Source of the DNA: Salinivibrio costicola subsp. costicola ATCC 33508 = LMG 11651
GTDB lineage: Bacteria; Pseudomonadota; Gammaproteobacteria; Enterobacterales; Vibrionaceae
Reading direction: 5' to 3'
Assembly (NCBI GenBank): GCA_000565345.1
Contig: AQOF01000015.1
Span: 1 to 64,000 of the forward strand
Length of the DNA: 64,000 nucleotides
Shown here: piece after piece, positions 42,510-52,878 of the stretch
Numbering within the stretch: the stretch's first letter is position 1
How the letters are laid out: every line of letters starts with the position of its first letter
The notes under the pieces: generated by a model
Told to the model about the DNA's origin: nothing
What the model saw: the letters and a program-made list of their open reading frames with translations, nothing else
Databases searched by the model: none
Position numbers and translations under genes: made by a program

Positions 42510-42538
42510 CGCCTCGACTATGTCGGGGCGTTTTTTTA
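42510..42538 (+). terminator. Rho-independent terminator after pykF
   Basis: Stem ACGCCTCGAC / TCGGGGCGT around loop TATG with one mismatch, followed by T7 at 42531-42537. Confidence 0.88.
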
Positions 42539-42545
42539 TCTGCGC

Positions 42546-42704
42546 TTACCAGTGGACAATTTCTTTGAAGTGCGTTTTGATCAATACCGCTAACGGCACC
42601 AAATAAATCGCGCTAAGCTTTAATGCCAATACCGCGAGCGTCAAGGTGGTCATGCGCACTAGGCACTTGTTGATGGTTTGTACGACAGGGTGGCTCATCA
42701 TCAT
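42546..42704 (-). CDS. short single-helix membrane protein, hypothetical
   Basis: A 50-52 residue frame on the minus strand. Three consecutive ATG codons start it (42704, 42701, 42698), then SHPVVQTINKCLVRM. One long hydrophobic helix follows (TTLTLAVLALKLSAIYLVPLAVLI), then a short polar tail ending KEIVHW. Codon use looks like the surrounding genes and the helix is clean, which argues against chance; no strong ribosome binding site is visible. It fills otherwise empty space between pykF and treR. I do not recognise a family. Confidence 0.45.
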   Translation of the reverse strand: MMMSHPVVQTINKCLVRMTTLTLAVLALKLSAIYLVPLAVLIKTHFKEIVHW

Positions 42705-42849
42705 TTCAGTCTAAAAAGGTCGTTGTTCAAAAATCAGGCTGTAGTTTACAAATTAATCAATAAATCGCAAGCGCCAATCACGGCTGTTATCATGACAGGT
42801 AAAGGCGCTGTGTCTAAGCCACTGATTTACCTCTATCACAGAGAAAAAG

Positions 42850-43805
42850 ATGACAAAACCATTAACCATTTTGGATATTGCCCGCTTAGCCGGGGTCGGG
42901 AAATCGACCGTATCCCGTGTGTTAAACAATGACGCACGTGTTAAAGACAGCACACGCGCTAAAGTGCAAGCGGTGATCGACCAACACGACTTTCTCCCTT
43001 CTAAATCCGCGCGGGCGATGCGAGCACAACGCAGTGGTGTTGTGGGTGTGATTGTAGCTAAGCTGAGCTCCAACTCGGAAAATACCGCGCTGACTGGCTT
43101 GCTCAATACCTTGTATGCCAGAGGCTATGACGCCGCGATTATGGAAACGCAATTTTCGCAACAAAAAGCACAAGGCCATTTGGACGTGCTAAAACGTCGT
43201 AATGTGGATGGTATTATCTTTTTTGGCTTTTCGGGGTGTGATCTCTCTGCTCTGGCGCCTTTTGCTCCCCATTGTGTGGTACTCGCGATCGATAGTAATG
43301 ACTATGCCAGTGTGAGTTATGACAACCAAGGCGCTGTCACACAAGTCATGACGCATTTCTATGCCCAAGGACTGCGCCACATTCACTTTCTCGGTATTGA
43401 TGAACACGATGAAACCACGGGGCGTGCTCGGGCCCATGCCTACCATTCTTTCTGTGAACGCCACCAACTACCTGCCGTCTGCATCGCTGCGAAATGAGCC
43501 TACATGCTGCCTATAAGGCAACCGACTCACTGATTGATAGCCAAACTCAGGCGGTTGTATGTGCGTCTGATACCCTGGCGCTTGGCGTCGCTAAGCGATT
43601 ACAAACCCTTGGCCGAGAGGACATTGCTATTGGCGGCATTGGCAATCATGACATGCTACGCTTTATGTTCCCACGCGCAGTCAGTGTGGAGCTGGGTTAC
43701 CATCAAGCGGGTCAGCATGCAGCCGAGCTATTGCTCAAGCAGCTTGATGAAACGCCTACTGAGATCACGCATTGGACACAACCGTGTCATCTCGTGGTGC
43801 CCTAA
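42850..43805 (+). CDS. treR: LacI-family trehalose operon repressor, one frameshift
   Basis: Represses treBC and senses trehalose 6-phosphate. It has an N-terminal LacI helix-turn-helix (TILDIARLAGVGKSTVSRVLNN, residues ~6-27) and a hinge (SKSARAMRAQRSGVVGVIV). A periplasmic-binding-like core with VVCASDTLALGVAKRL follows. The frame breaks near 43489, where one G is missing; restoring it gives CIAGEMSLHAAYKATDSLI. Corrected length is 318 residues, against 315 in E. coli. It lies 150 bases upstream of treB, with two operator-like dyads between them. The assignment rests on similarity and context. Confidence 0.9.
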
Positions 43806-43865
43806 CCTTTTCTCTACACGATGAATCAAGCAGTTAAAAAATTCTGTGTGATGGTTTTCAAATAA

Positions 43866-43879
43866 TGGGAACGATTCCA
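43866..43879. promoter_or_regulatory. TreR operator-like dyad 1
   Basis: TGGGAACGATTCCA, an imperfect palindrome centred on CG, typical of LacI-family operators. It nearly repeats dyad 2, with centres 46 bp apart. It lies between treR and treB. Confidence 0.7.
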
Positions 43880-43911
43880 CTGATAAATTAGATCGTACGA
43901 TCCATAATCAG

Positions 43912-43925
43912 TGGGAACGTTACCA
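43912..43925. promoter_or_regulatory. TreR operator-like dyad 2
   Basis: TGGGAACGTTACCA, the second copy of the treB upstream dyad, 32 bases before the treB start. A perfect palindrome GATCGTACGATC (43891-43902) lies between the two copies and may also matter for regulation. Confidence 0.7.
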
Positions 43926-43956
43926 ATGAATACCCTACAGCAATACAGGATTGCTT

Positions 43957-45375
43957 ATGAGCCAGATAGATAAAAAAGCCGTTGACCAATTGGTTACTCA
44001 TATTGGCGGCAAAGACAACATTGCAACCGTAAGCCACTGCCTCACCCGTTTACGTTTCGTGTTAAACGATCCGGAGAAAGCCGATGTCGCAGCGATTGAA
44101 GCGATCCCCATGGTGAAAGGCTGCTTTACCAGTGCCGGTCAATTTCAAGTTGTGATCGGCACCAGCGTCGACCAAGCTTTCGCGCTGTTACAACAAGCCA
44201 CCGGCGTCGAGGGCCAATCAAAAGACGAAGCCAAACAAGCGGCTCGCCAAAATATGACCCTAACTGAACGTGCGATTTCACACCTCGCGGAAATTTTTGT
44301 TCCCCTTCTTCCCGCGATCATCACCGGCGGTCTGATCCTCGGCTTCCGTAATGTGATCGGTGATATCCGCATGTTCGATGGCAAAACCCTGACCGAGATC
44401 AGCGAGTTTTGGGCCACCGCTCACGGCTTCTTATGGCTGCTTGGCGAAGCCATCTTCCACTTCCTGCCTGTCGGTGTCTGTTGGGCGACGGTGAGAAAAA
44501 TGGGCGGTACGCCAATCTTGGGGATCGTGCTCGGTATTACCCTAGTATCACCCCAGTTGATGAACGCTTACCTTATCGGTAAAGAAATCCCCGAAGTGTG
44601 GGACTTTGGCTGGTTCTCGATTGAAAAAGTCGGTTATCAAGCGCAGGTGATCCCGGCGATGTTTGCGGGGATGGCGTTGGCGTTTATTGAAACCCAGTTA
44701 AAACGCATTATTCCGGATTATTTGTATTTGGTGGTGGTGCCGTTTGTCGCGCTACTGACCTCCGTGATCTTGGCACACACCCTGATTGGCCCATTTGGCC
44801 GCGAAATCGGTAATGGTGTCGCCTTCTTAGCCCGTTCGGCGATGACCGGCGATTACGCTTACATAGGTGCGGCTCTGTTCGGCTTCCTTTATGCACCTTT
44901 AGTGATCACAGGTGTTCACCACACCACTAACGCGGTGGACTTGCAACTGATGCAAGAAATGAACGGTACCCCTATTTGGCCACTGATTGCCCTGTCCAAC
45001 ATTGCACAAGCCTCGGCGGTGGTCGGGATCATTTGGATGAGCAAAAAAGAAAACGAGCGCGAAATATCGGTGCCTGCCGCGATTTCTGCCTACCTTGGCG
45101 TCACGGAGCCGGCCATGTACGGGATTAACTTACGTTACAAATTCCCGATGCTATGCGCCATGGTTGGCTCGGCCCTATCGGCGATTGTGTGTGGTCTTTC
45201 CGGCGTGATGGCCAACGGCATTGGTGTGGGTGGCCTGCCAGGTATTTTATCCATTCAGCCGCAGTTCTGGGGTGTTTATGCGGTCGCGATGCTGATAGCC
45301 ATTATAGTGCCCATTGCACTCACCGCGTTTATGTATCGCCGCCAAGCCAGCAAAGGCAAACTGGCCGTCATCTAA
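43957..45375 (+). CDS. treB: PTS trehalose-specific EIIBC component
   Basis: Imports trehalose and phosphorylates it to trehalose 6-phosphate. The N-terminal EIIB domain has the phosphorylated Cys in SHCLTRLRFVL (near residue 27). The membrane-embedded EIIC domain follows, with about ten helices and the GVHHTTNAVDLQ and LGVTEPAMYGINLRY signatures. No EIIA domain is fused, so EIIA-Glc would donate phosphate. I start at ATG 43957, 7 bases after AGGA, rather than at 43951. 472 residues. treC follows after 60 bases. Confidence 0.95.
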   Translation: MSQIDKKAVDQLVTHIGGKDNIATVSHCLTRLRFVLNDPEKADVAAIEAIPMVKGCFTSAGQFQVVIGTSVDQAFALLQQATGVEGQSKDEAKQAARQNMTLTERAISHLAEIFVPLLPAIITGGLILGFRNVIGDIRMFDGKTLTEISEFWATAHGFLWLLGEAIFHFLPVGVCWATVRKMGGTPILGIVLGITLVSPQLMNAYLIGKEIPEVWDFGWFSIEKVGYQAQVIPAMFAGMALAFIETQLKRIIPDYLYLVVVPFVALLTSVILAHTLIGPFGREIGNGVAFLARSAMTGDYAYIGAALFGFLYAPLVITGVHHTTNAVDLQLMQEMNGTPIWPLIALSNIAQASAVVGIIWMSKKENEREISVPAAISAYLGVTEPAMYGINLRYKFPMLCAMVGSALSAIVCGLSGVMANGIGVGGLPGILSIQPQFWGVYAVAMLIAIIVPIALTAFMYRRQASKGKLAVI

Positions 45376-45435
45376 TTCCCCTTCAGTCTGCGGGGAGGGA
45401 ACGCTCCCTGCTTTATTCGCGTTGAGAGAGACATT

Positions 45436-47099
45436 ATGCACGCACATCCCTGGTGGAAAACGGCCACCATTTATCAGATTTATCCAAAAAGCTTCCGTGA
45501 CACCACACAAACAGGGACAGGTGATCTGCCGGGCATTATCGAAAAACTGGACTACTTTTCGGCTTTGGGCATCGACGCCTTGTGGCTCACCCCCATTTAT
45601 GTATCGCCACAAGTCGATAATGGCTACGACATTGCCGATTATTACGCGATTGACCCAAGCCTAGGCACCATGGACGACTTCGACATCCTGCTTGCCGAGG
45701 CGCACAAACGCGATATCCGTATCATCATGGATATTGTCATTAACCACACTTCAACTGAGCATCCTTGGTTTCAATCAGCGCTTGCCAGCAAAGACAGCCC
45801 CTATCGCGATTACTATATCTGGAAAGACCCGGTTAACGGCGGTGCTCCGAACAACTGGCAGTCAAAATTTGGCGGCAGCGCCTGGCAATGGCATGAACCG
45901 ACCGGTCAGTATTACCTTCATTTATTTGCCACCGAGCAAGCCGATCTTAACTGGGAAAACCCAGCGGTGCGGACCGCCGTCAAAGACGTGATGGCCTTTT
46001 GGGCCGACAAAGGTGTGGATGGCTTTCGACTCGATGTGATCAATTTGATCTCCAAAGATCAGTCGTTCCCCGACGATTACCAAGCGATGGTCGCCGTTTT
46101 ATTACCGACGGTCCCCGCGTTCACGAATACTTGCAAGAGATCAGCCGCGACATTTTCCAGCGTTACGGCAGCGTCACCGTGGGCGAGATGTCTTCGACCA
46201 CCTTAGAGCACTGTCAGCAGTATTCCGCGCCAGATGGCAAAGAGCTCTCCATGGTGTTTAACTTCCACCACTTAAAAGTCGATTATCCGGGCGGTGAGAA
46301 GTGGCGACTGGCGCCATTTGATTTCTTGGCCCTAAAACAGCTGTTCCGCACTTGGCAGCACGGCCTGCATAATCAAGGCTGGGGCGCATTATTTTGGTGT
46401 AACCACGACCAACCACGTGTGGTCAGCCGCTTTGGTGATGACCGCCACCATCGCGTTGCATCCGCCAAAATGCTCGCCACTGCGATTCATATGCAGCAAG
46501 GCACACCTTACGTGTATCAAGGGGAAGAAATTGGCATGACCAACCCTGACTATCAACATATCGACGACTATCAAGACGTTGAGAGTTGCAACATGCACCG
46601 TCTGCTGTGCGAACAAGGCATGCCTGAAGAGGAAGTGTTGGCCATTCTGGCGGCACGTTCACGCGACAATTCACGCACGCCCATGCAGTGGGACCGTTCA
46701 GCAAACGCCGGTTTTACCACAGGTGTGCCGTGGCTGAAGCCTGCGCCTAACTATGTTGACGTCAATGTCGACACCGCACTGGCGGATAAAGACTCGGTAT
46801 TCTATCACTACAAGCAGCTGATTTCCCTGCGCAAAACCTTACCCGTCATTCGTGAGGGAGATTATCAGGATTTGCTGCCTGACCACCCACAATTGCTCGC
46901 GTATCGCCGCGACAACGGCGACAGCCAACTGGTGGTAGTGTGTAACTTTTATGGCGAACCGGTGACAGCGACCTTGCCTGTCGCGCCTGCCCCAAACGCA
47001 GACTTGGTGAGCCATAATTACCCAGAAGCCAAGCCCTTGATGCCAGAAATGCAACTGGCACCCTATGAAGCCTTGGTGTATTTGATTAATCCCGCCTGA
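45436..47099 (+). CDS. treC: alpha,alpha-phosphotrehalase, one frameshift
   Basis: Hydrolyses trehalose 6-phosphate to glucose and glucose 6-phosphate in the cytoplasm. GH13 enzyme with the ordered regions DIVINHTS, GFRLDVIN (nucleophile Asp), EMSSTT (acid/base Glu) and NHDQPR. One G is missing near 46084 (CAAGCGATGG should be CAAGGCGATGG), and repair gives DDYQGDGRRFITDGPRVHEYL. Corrected length is 554 residues, against 551 in E. coli. It forms an operon with treB and ends before a bidirectional terminator shared with ilvH. Confidence 0.95.
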
Positions 47100-47104
47100 C
47101 CGAC

Positions 47105-47134
47105 AAAAAATGGCACGCCAAGGCGTGCCATTTT
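47105..47134. terminator. bidirectional terminator between treC and ilvH
   Basis: A perfect stem AAAATGGCACGCC / GGCGTGCCATTTT (47107-47119, 47122-47134) has A-runs on one side and T-runs on the other. It lies between convergent treC and ilvH and can serve both. Confidence 0.88.
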
Positions 47135-47158
47135 ACTTACAACGACCAGTTGCTTTAT

Positions 47159-47656
47159 TTACTGGCGCAGCGCTCGCTCGCCACGTGCAATGCCCACTAC
47201 GCCACTGCGTGCAACTTCAATGATCTCGGTAATCTCACCGACCGCGCGAATAAAGGCATCCAGTTTGTCACTGTCACCGGTCAGCTGCACGGTATACAGC
47301 GAGTTCGTGACATCGACAATCTGACCACGGAAAATATCGGCGGTGCGTTTTACCTCCGCGCGGGCAAAGCCGCTGGCTTTTACTTTCACCAACGCCAGTT
47401 CACGCTCAATGTGATCGCTTTCGGTGACATTGCTCACTTTCAGCACATCAATCAGCTTATGCAGGTGCTTTTCGATTTGCTCGCGGTCCGCGTCGCTGAC
47501 CACCGAGGTGGTGATATTCAAGCGCGATAAGGTCGCATCATCGGTGGGTGACACCGTGAGCGATTCAATGTTGTAGCCACGCTGAGAGAATAAACCCACA
47601 ACCCGCGACAAGGCACCTGGTTCGTTTTCCATTAAAACCGATACAATACTGCGCAT
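47159..47656 (-). CDS. ilvH: acetolactate synthase III regulatory subunit
   Basis: Valine-sensing small subunit of acetohydroxyacid synthase III. The ~165-residue protein opens with an ACT domain, [29 protein letters not shown], and has the C-terminal ALS small-subunit domain ending IARGERALRQ. I start at ATG 47656, which overlaps the ilvI stop codon (TAATG), so the two subunits are translationally coupled. Confidence 0.96.
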   Translation of the reverse strand: MRSIVSVLMENEPGALSRVVGLFSQRGYNIESLTVSPTDDATLSRLNITTSVVSDADREQIEKHLHKLIDVLKVSNVTESDHIERELALVKVKASGFARAEVKRTADIFRGQIVDVTNSLYTVQLTGDSDKLDAFIRAVGEITEIIEVARSGVVGIARGERALRQ

Positions 47657-49374
47657 TAGGTTCTCTCCGTTTTGCTCAACCACATCTCATTCATCGCCCC
47701 ACCGCGTACCTGCATTGGATATACATGCTCGGTTTCATCAACATGGATATCGACAAACACCAAACGATCTTTCATTGCCAGCGCCTTTTCTAGGCCGGCT
47801 TCCAGCTCGGACGGATGACTAATACGCATTCCCACGTGGCCATAGGCCTCAGTGATCGCAGCAAAATCTGGTACCGAGTCCATATAAGAGTGCGAGTGAC
47901 GGCCTTGATAAATCATGTCCTGCCATTGTTTGACCATCCCGAGGAAGCGGTTATTGAGGTTCACAATCACCACCGGAATATCATATTGCAACGCGGTGGA
48001 GAGCTCCTGAATGTTCATCTGAATACTGCCATCACCGGTGACACACACCACCTGCGCGTCCGGTAGCGCAAACTTGACCCCCATGGCGGCGGGAAGCCCA
48101 AAGCCCATAGTGCCCAAGCCACCCGAGTTAATCCATCGACGTGGCTTATCAAACGGATAATAAAGTGCGGCAAACATTTGGTGCTGGCCGACGTCCGAGG
48201 TCACATAGGCATCACCATGAGTGAGGCGGTACAAGGTTTCAATCACCTGCTGCGGTTTAATCCGTTCAGGATCAGCGATATATTGCAAACATTGGCGCTC
48301 ACGCCAAATCTGAATATTGTGCCACCAAGTACTGATCGCATCGCTGTCGTTGCTGCCTCCCTGCTCCACCAGCAATTTGAGCATGCTACTGAGCACTGCA
48401 TCGGCAGAGCCGACAATAGGAATATCGGCCGAGACAGTTTTGGAAATGGTCGAGGGATCCACATCAATGTGCATGATGGTGGCATCGGGACAGTACTTTT
48501 CGAGGTTATTGGTGGTGCGATCGTCAAACCGGACACCAATACCAAAAATCAGATCGGCTTGGTGCATCGCCATGTTGGCTTCGTAGGTACCATGCATGCC
48601 CAGCATACCCAGCGAATGTTCATGGGTGCCGGGAAAGGCCCCCAGCCCCATCAGGGTGCTGACTACCGGGATGTTCAAGCTTTCTGATAGCTGGCGAATT
48701 TGTTCGCCGCAATCGGCCATGATAGAGCCACCGCCGACATACAGCACCGGCTTTTTCGCCGCCAGTAGTGCTTTTAGTCCGCGCTTAATCTGCCCTTTGT
48801 GGCCGGTTGTTGTCGGGTTGTAAGAGCGCATGCGCACACTATCAGGATACTGATACGGATGCTTTTTAGCCGGATTGACCATGTCTTTGGGGATGTCCAC
48901 CACCACAGGGCCGGGACGTCCAGTCGAGGCAAGATAAAAGGCTTTTTTGACAATATTGGGAATATCTTCAGCGCGCTGGACTAAAAAGCTGTGTTTCACC
49001 ACAGGACGAGAAATCCCCACCATATCGCACTCTTGAAAGGCATCATTGCCAATCAAACTACTCATCACCTGCCCAGAAAAAACCACCATGGGAATTGAGT
49101 CCATGTAGGCGGTGGCGATACCGGTAATCGCATTGGTTGCGCCTGGGCCTGAAGTCACCAGCACCACGCCTACTTCACCGGTTGCGCGCGCGTAACCATC
49201 CGCCATATGCACGGCCGCTTGTTCGTGACGCACTAACACATGATCGATACCACTTTTTTCATGCAATGCATCGTAAATATCCAGCACCGACCCGCCTGGA
49301 TAGCCAAAAATATGTTTTACGCCTTGATCGATCATGGAACGCACGATCATCTCGGCACCAGATAACATTTCCAC
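47656..49374 (-). CDS. ilvI: acetolactate synthase III large subunit
   Basis: Thiamine diphosphate- and FAD-dependent synthase forming acetolactate and acetohydroxybutyrate for valine, leucine and isoleucine. The intact frame of about 570 residues has the ThDP Glu region [20 protein letters not shown], a central FAD region, and the ThDP motif [17 protein letters not shown]...NLNN. It ends [12 protein letters not shown] like E. coli IlvI. I start at GTG 49374 (MEMLSGAEM), 6 bases after GGAGG; ATG 49368 is possible. Operon with ilvH. Confidence 0.96.
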   Translation of the reverse strand: MEMLSGAEMIVRSMIDQGVKHIFGYPGGSVLDIYDALHEKSGIDHVLVRHEQAAVHMADGYARATGEVGVVLVTSGPGATNAITGIATAYMDSIPMVVFSGQVMSSLIGNDAFQECDMVGISRPVVKHSFLVQRAEDIPNIVKKAFYLASTGRPGPVVVDIPKDMVNPAKKHPYQYPDSVRMRSYNPTTTGHKGQIKRGLKALLAAKKPVLYVGGGSIMADCGEQIRQLSESLNIPVVSTLMGLGAFPGTHEHSLGMLGMHGTYEANMAMHQADLIFGIGVRFDDRTTNNLEKYCPDATIMHIDVDPSTISKTVSADIPIVGSADAVLSSMLKLLVEQGGSNDSDAISTWWHNIQIWRERQCLQYIADPERIKPQQVIETLYRLTHGDAYVTSDVGQHQMFAALYYPFDKPRRWINSGGLGTMGFGLPAAMGVKFALPDAQVVCVTGDGSIQMNIQELSTALQYDIPVVIVNLNNRFLGMVKQWQDMIYQGRHSHSYMDSVPDFAAITEAYGHVGMRISHPSELEAGLEKALAMKDRLVFVDIHVDETEHVYPMQVRGGAMNEMWLSKTERT

Positions 49375-49785
49375 TCTACGCCTCCCTGTTTGCATAGTTA
49401 GGACTTACTTTTAGCCTAATCCAGCTCCTTACACTTGGATGTACTGGTGGTGTGATCACACGGACATCAAAACCAAATACTGGCGGTAAGGTAGCGTTAG
49501 ATTGTTCGTTGGCCCGCCTCGACAGAAACGACCTCCAATGTAACGTTTTATTTGCAAAACTGTCTATTAGCTAATCAGTGTTTACATTTTTAATCTAAAT
49601 GTTGATTGAATGTTGCTGGATAACACTGACTGGGAGGTGAGAAATCGAAAAGATCCACTACAAGAAAACCAATTTGCCAGATTTGCTATTCTGACAAAAG
49701 GCGATAAAGAGGCGATAAAGAGGCGAAAAGGGATAAAAACAGCGTATGAGGAGGCTCACCAATGAGCCCCCCTAGCTAGAAACCG
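49375..49785. other. ilvIH upstream region with short tandem repeats
   Basis: About 410 bases without a credible gene, holding the ilvIH promoter (minus strand). An 11-bp unit, AGGCGATAAAG, occurs twice in perfect tandem (49699-49709, 49710-49720), followed by a degenerate third copy (49721-49730). A hairpin GGCTCA/TGAGCC just after the acyl-CoA ligase gene lacks a T-run. In E. coli ilvIH is controlled by Lrp; I cannot identify Lrp sites here. Confidence 0.5.
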
Positions 49786-51572
49786 TCAACGCTGGTACAT
49801 GGCGTCGATATGATGCTGGTAACGCGACAAGATCACTTTACGACGCAACTTCATGGTTGGCGTAAGTTCACCACTGTGCATACAAAAGCCCTGTGGCAAC
49901 AAGGTAAAGCGTTTGACTTGCTCAAACTTGGCCAATTCATGTTGCAAGCTCTGTAAACGCTTTTCAAACAAGACCACCACATCAGAATGTTTCAACAGCT
50001 CTTTGCGATTTTGATATTCGATGTTAGCCGTTCGCGCCCACTCTTCTAAGGCATCAAAGCAAGGCACAATCAAGGCAGAGACAAAATGACGCGCCTCGGC
50101 CACCACCGCTATCTGATCGATAAAATGATCACGCACCAAAGCGCCTTCTACCCGCTGTGGGGCTATATACTTACCGCCTGACGTTTTCATTAGCTCTTTA
50201 ATTCGGTCCGTGATAAATACATTGCCGTGAGCATCGAGATACCCCGCATCGCCGGTTTTCAAAAAACCATCCGCGGTAAAGGTGGCCGCCGTCGCATCGG
50301 GCTGATTGAAGTAGCCACGCATCACCATCGGCCACGCACTTGAATTTCATTATCCTCACCGATGCGCAATTGGGCGCCGGGCATCGGAGAACCAATCGAC
50401 TGGGGGTCAAAGCAGGTATCATCCCAACAAGACACGGTGGCCGTGGTTTCGGTCATGCCATAACCGAGCTTCACGTTAATACCGATTGCATGGAAAAACG
50501 CGCCAATGTCAGGATCAAGACGCGCCCCACCGCATGGCATCAAGCGCATCTTGCCACCCAGCAGCGCACGCAACTTACTGAGTACCAGCTTGTCGGCCAA
50601 CGCCAATTGCCATTGCTGGCGCCGCGACAGTGAATGGCCAGCACGTAACTGAGCAGCATGACGCTCGCCTTGGCGCAGGGCCCAACGGAATAAATGCGGT
50701 TTAACGCCGGTGGCTCGACTGAGTTTGTCGTGAATAGCTCCATGGATTTTTTCGTAAAAACGCGGTACGGCCGACATCACTGTTGGCTGAACCGACGCCA
50801 ATGCCGATCGCACCTTTTGCGGGTCTGAGAGATAGGCATTGACCGCCCCACGATGTAAGACGTAATAGCTCCAGGCACGCTCAAAGACATGTGATAAGGG
50901 CAGAAACGCCAAAGAGACGTCATGCGGTTCAATGGCGAGCACCTGATCATGTACATCAAGCTGCGCCGCGACGTTGGCATAATCGAGCATGACCCCTTTG
51001 GGCTCCCCAGTAGTGCCTGAGGTATAAATCAAGGTGATCAGATCGTTCATGCAGCGTGCGTCAATGCGCGTCTCTAATTCGGCTTGATGACCACGATCGT
51101 CTTGCAATAACCAACTCGCCCAATCCCACACTTTAGGGTGTGCTGGCACCGGCGTCTCTTGGCTTAACGCCACCACACCTTTGATGTTTGGGCATTGCTC
51201 CAACGCCGCTACCGCCATTTCCAATTGATCGTCACCCGCGAAAATCCATTGCACATCGGCATCGTTAATAATGTATGCCGCTTGCTGGGCCGTGCTGGTC
51301 GCGTAAATCGGCACCGGCACAGCGCGAATTTGCAGTGCGGCATAATCTAACATTGCCCACTTTTCACTGTTTGGCGCGAAGATAGCGACGGTTTGCTGAA
51401 CCTGACAGCCGGCTTTGAGTAAACAGCGAGACAGTTGATCAACACGCTCGCCGAGTTGACGCCAGCTAATACTTGTCCACTGGTTGTGTTGCTGGAAGCG
51501 AATCGCTTCTCGCTGATGCTGAGTGCGAATTTGCTCACGAAGGCGGGTAACAATATGGTATTGGGTGTTCAC
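49786..51572 (-). CDS. long-chain acyl-CoA synthetase (AMP-binding), one frameshift
   Basis: Activates a fatty acid to acyl-CoA through an acyl-AMP intermediate. The signatures are the P-loop [16 protein letters not shown] (near residue 175), [12 protein letters not shown] (near 375), and the hinge [34 protein letters not shown]. One C is missing near 50330; repair gives [16 protein letters not shown]. Corrected length is 595 residues. It belongs to the FAA1/FadD15-like long-chain group rather than E. coli FadD itself; the substrate is not determined. It is separated from ilvI by a regulatory gap, so probably has its own transcript. Confidence 0.9.
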
Positions 51573-51846
51573 TATGCTTCTCTTGGGCTCACCTTTAGGC
51601 GAACACTTGTACGCTCAAATAATAAAGCGAGTCTACTGACCGCTCGGGTAAAAACAAGCAAAATCGAGCGAATACTCTAGTGAAAATGTAAAAACGTGAT
51701 TCAGCAGCGTTGAGGCGTTAATCAGTCACCTTGTGCATAACGGATCCTATTAACGGTTCAACCGCTGTAACCTCAATCGGTTCGGCTCAACGCGTGTTGA
51801 TAAGCGGTTGAAGTCTAAGATCGACTCTTCGACTGTTTCCGGATAA

Positions 51847-52878
51847 TCAACCTGAGCCCACAAATGGTGAAATAGGCTGCGCGTCTGGCCCAACTCTACC
51901 TTTGACTAGCCATTCCGCCAGAGCTTTAGCAACATCTGGGTATGCAATCGCGCCCACTGCAGGTGTCTGTAGCCATTCTCGGACAGCACGCGCATCCAAG
52001 CTATTCATAGTGTGCGCCAAGCCAAGCTGGGCGAGTGTCGCGACATTACTTAACTGCTCAAACTGACCAGACAGTGGTTTTAATAACAGTTTTTTACCCA
52101 ACGTCAGCGCTTCAGACGGAAGTTCAAAGCCCCCATTCGCTATTACCCCCTGGCACTGATGTAGCGCCGAGTGAAAGCTTTCTTTGCCCAGCGGCATAAG
52201 CGTAAGGTTTTCTCGCTGCTCGGGCGCGCTTACCTCGGGATGAAAGCAGACAAAAGGCTGGCTAAAGCGCAACAACAACTCACTCACCGCAGATAAAGAT
52301 TCAAAGGGTAAATAGACCAGTACCGCCTGTTCCGCAACGAGCGACACCGTTGTTGCATTCGGCAGGCTGGTATCAATAATCGGGGGTAAAATCGCTTGGT
52401 TAAAGTGATACCAATGCAGGCCAATGGAATAGTCTGTTGGCGCAAAGTGGCGCATAATCAGACGATTAATCCAAGTTTCCCCGCGTTTGGGCACCGCGTG
52501 AGAAAACGCCGCTTGGTGACTGATGGCCACCGAGGGTATTCCTTGTTGGCGCGCCGCCCAAGCACTGATGGGTTCAAAATCAGAGATGACCTTATCGTAG
52601 CCTGATACATCAAGCTGGCGAATATCGCGTCGCAGCTGCGCCAAGTGATTGTGTCTCGCCGTGGCCAACATATCAATTTTACCATCACGGCTAACAAAGC
52701 TCATCCCGGTAAAGGTCCGATAGTCACCGAATGGCGTCATATCAAAATAGTGCTCTGCCGGCCGACCAGAAAAAATAAAATCAACCTCGACATCGTACTC
52801 TGCCAAAGCACGCGCCATCGCTCGGGCTCGCGATATATGCCCGTTACCGGTTCCTTGAACACCGTATAAAAGCTTCAT
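51847..52878 (-). CDS. MJ1255/VC2487-type glycosyltransferase
   Basis: A protein of about 343 residues with a GT-B, MurG-like layout. The N-terminal nucleotide-fold motif LLYGVQGTGNGHISRARAMA (residues 3-22) is diagnostic of this family. The C-terminal half has GVIANGGFELPSEALTLGKKLLLKPLSGQFEQ, a typical donor-sugar binding segment. Substrates are unknown. The start ATG at 52878 overlaps the stop of the upstream PAP2 gene in an ATGA arrangement, so translation is coupled and the two proteins probably work together. A longer frame upstream lies inside the PAP2 gene and is a shadow. Confidence 0.85.
   Translation of the reverse strand: MKLLYGVQGTGNGHISRARAMARALAEYDVEVDFIFSGRPAEHYFDMTPFGDYRTFTGMSFVSRDGKIDMLATARHNHLAQLRRDIRQLDVSGYDKVISDFEPISAWAARQQGIPSVAISHQAAFSHAVPKRGETWINRLIMRHFAPTDYSIGLHWYHFNQAILPPIIDTSLPNATTVSLVAEQAVLVYLPFESLSAVSELLLRFSQPFVCFHPEVSAPEQRENLTLMPLGKESFHSALHQCQGVIANGGFELPSEALTLGKKLLLKPLSGQFEQLSNVATLAQLGLAHTMNSLDARAVREWLQTPAVGAIAYPDVAKALAEWLVKGRVGPDAQPISPFVGSG

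Noticed and set aside
48178..48687. 169-residue frame opposite ilvI
   Set aside because: It is a shadow of the conserved acetolactate synthase gene on the other strand.
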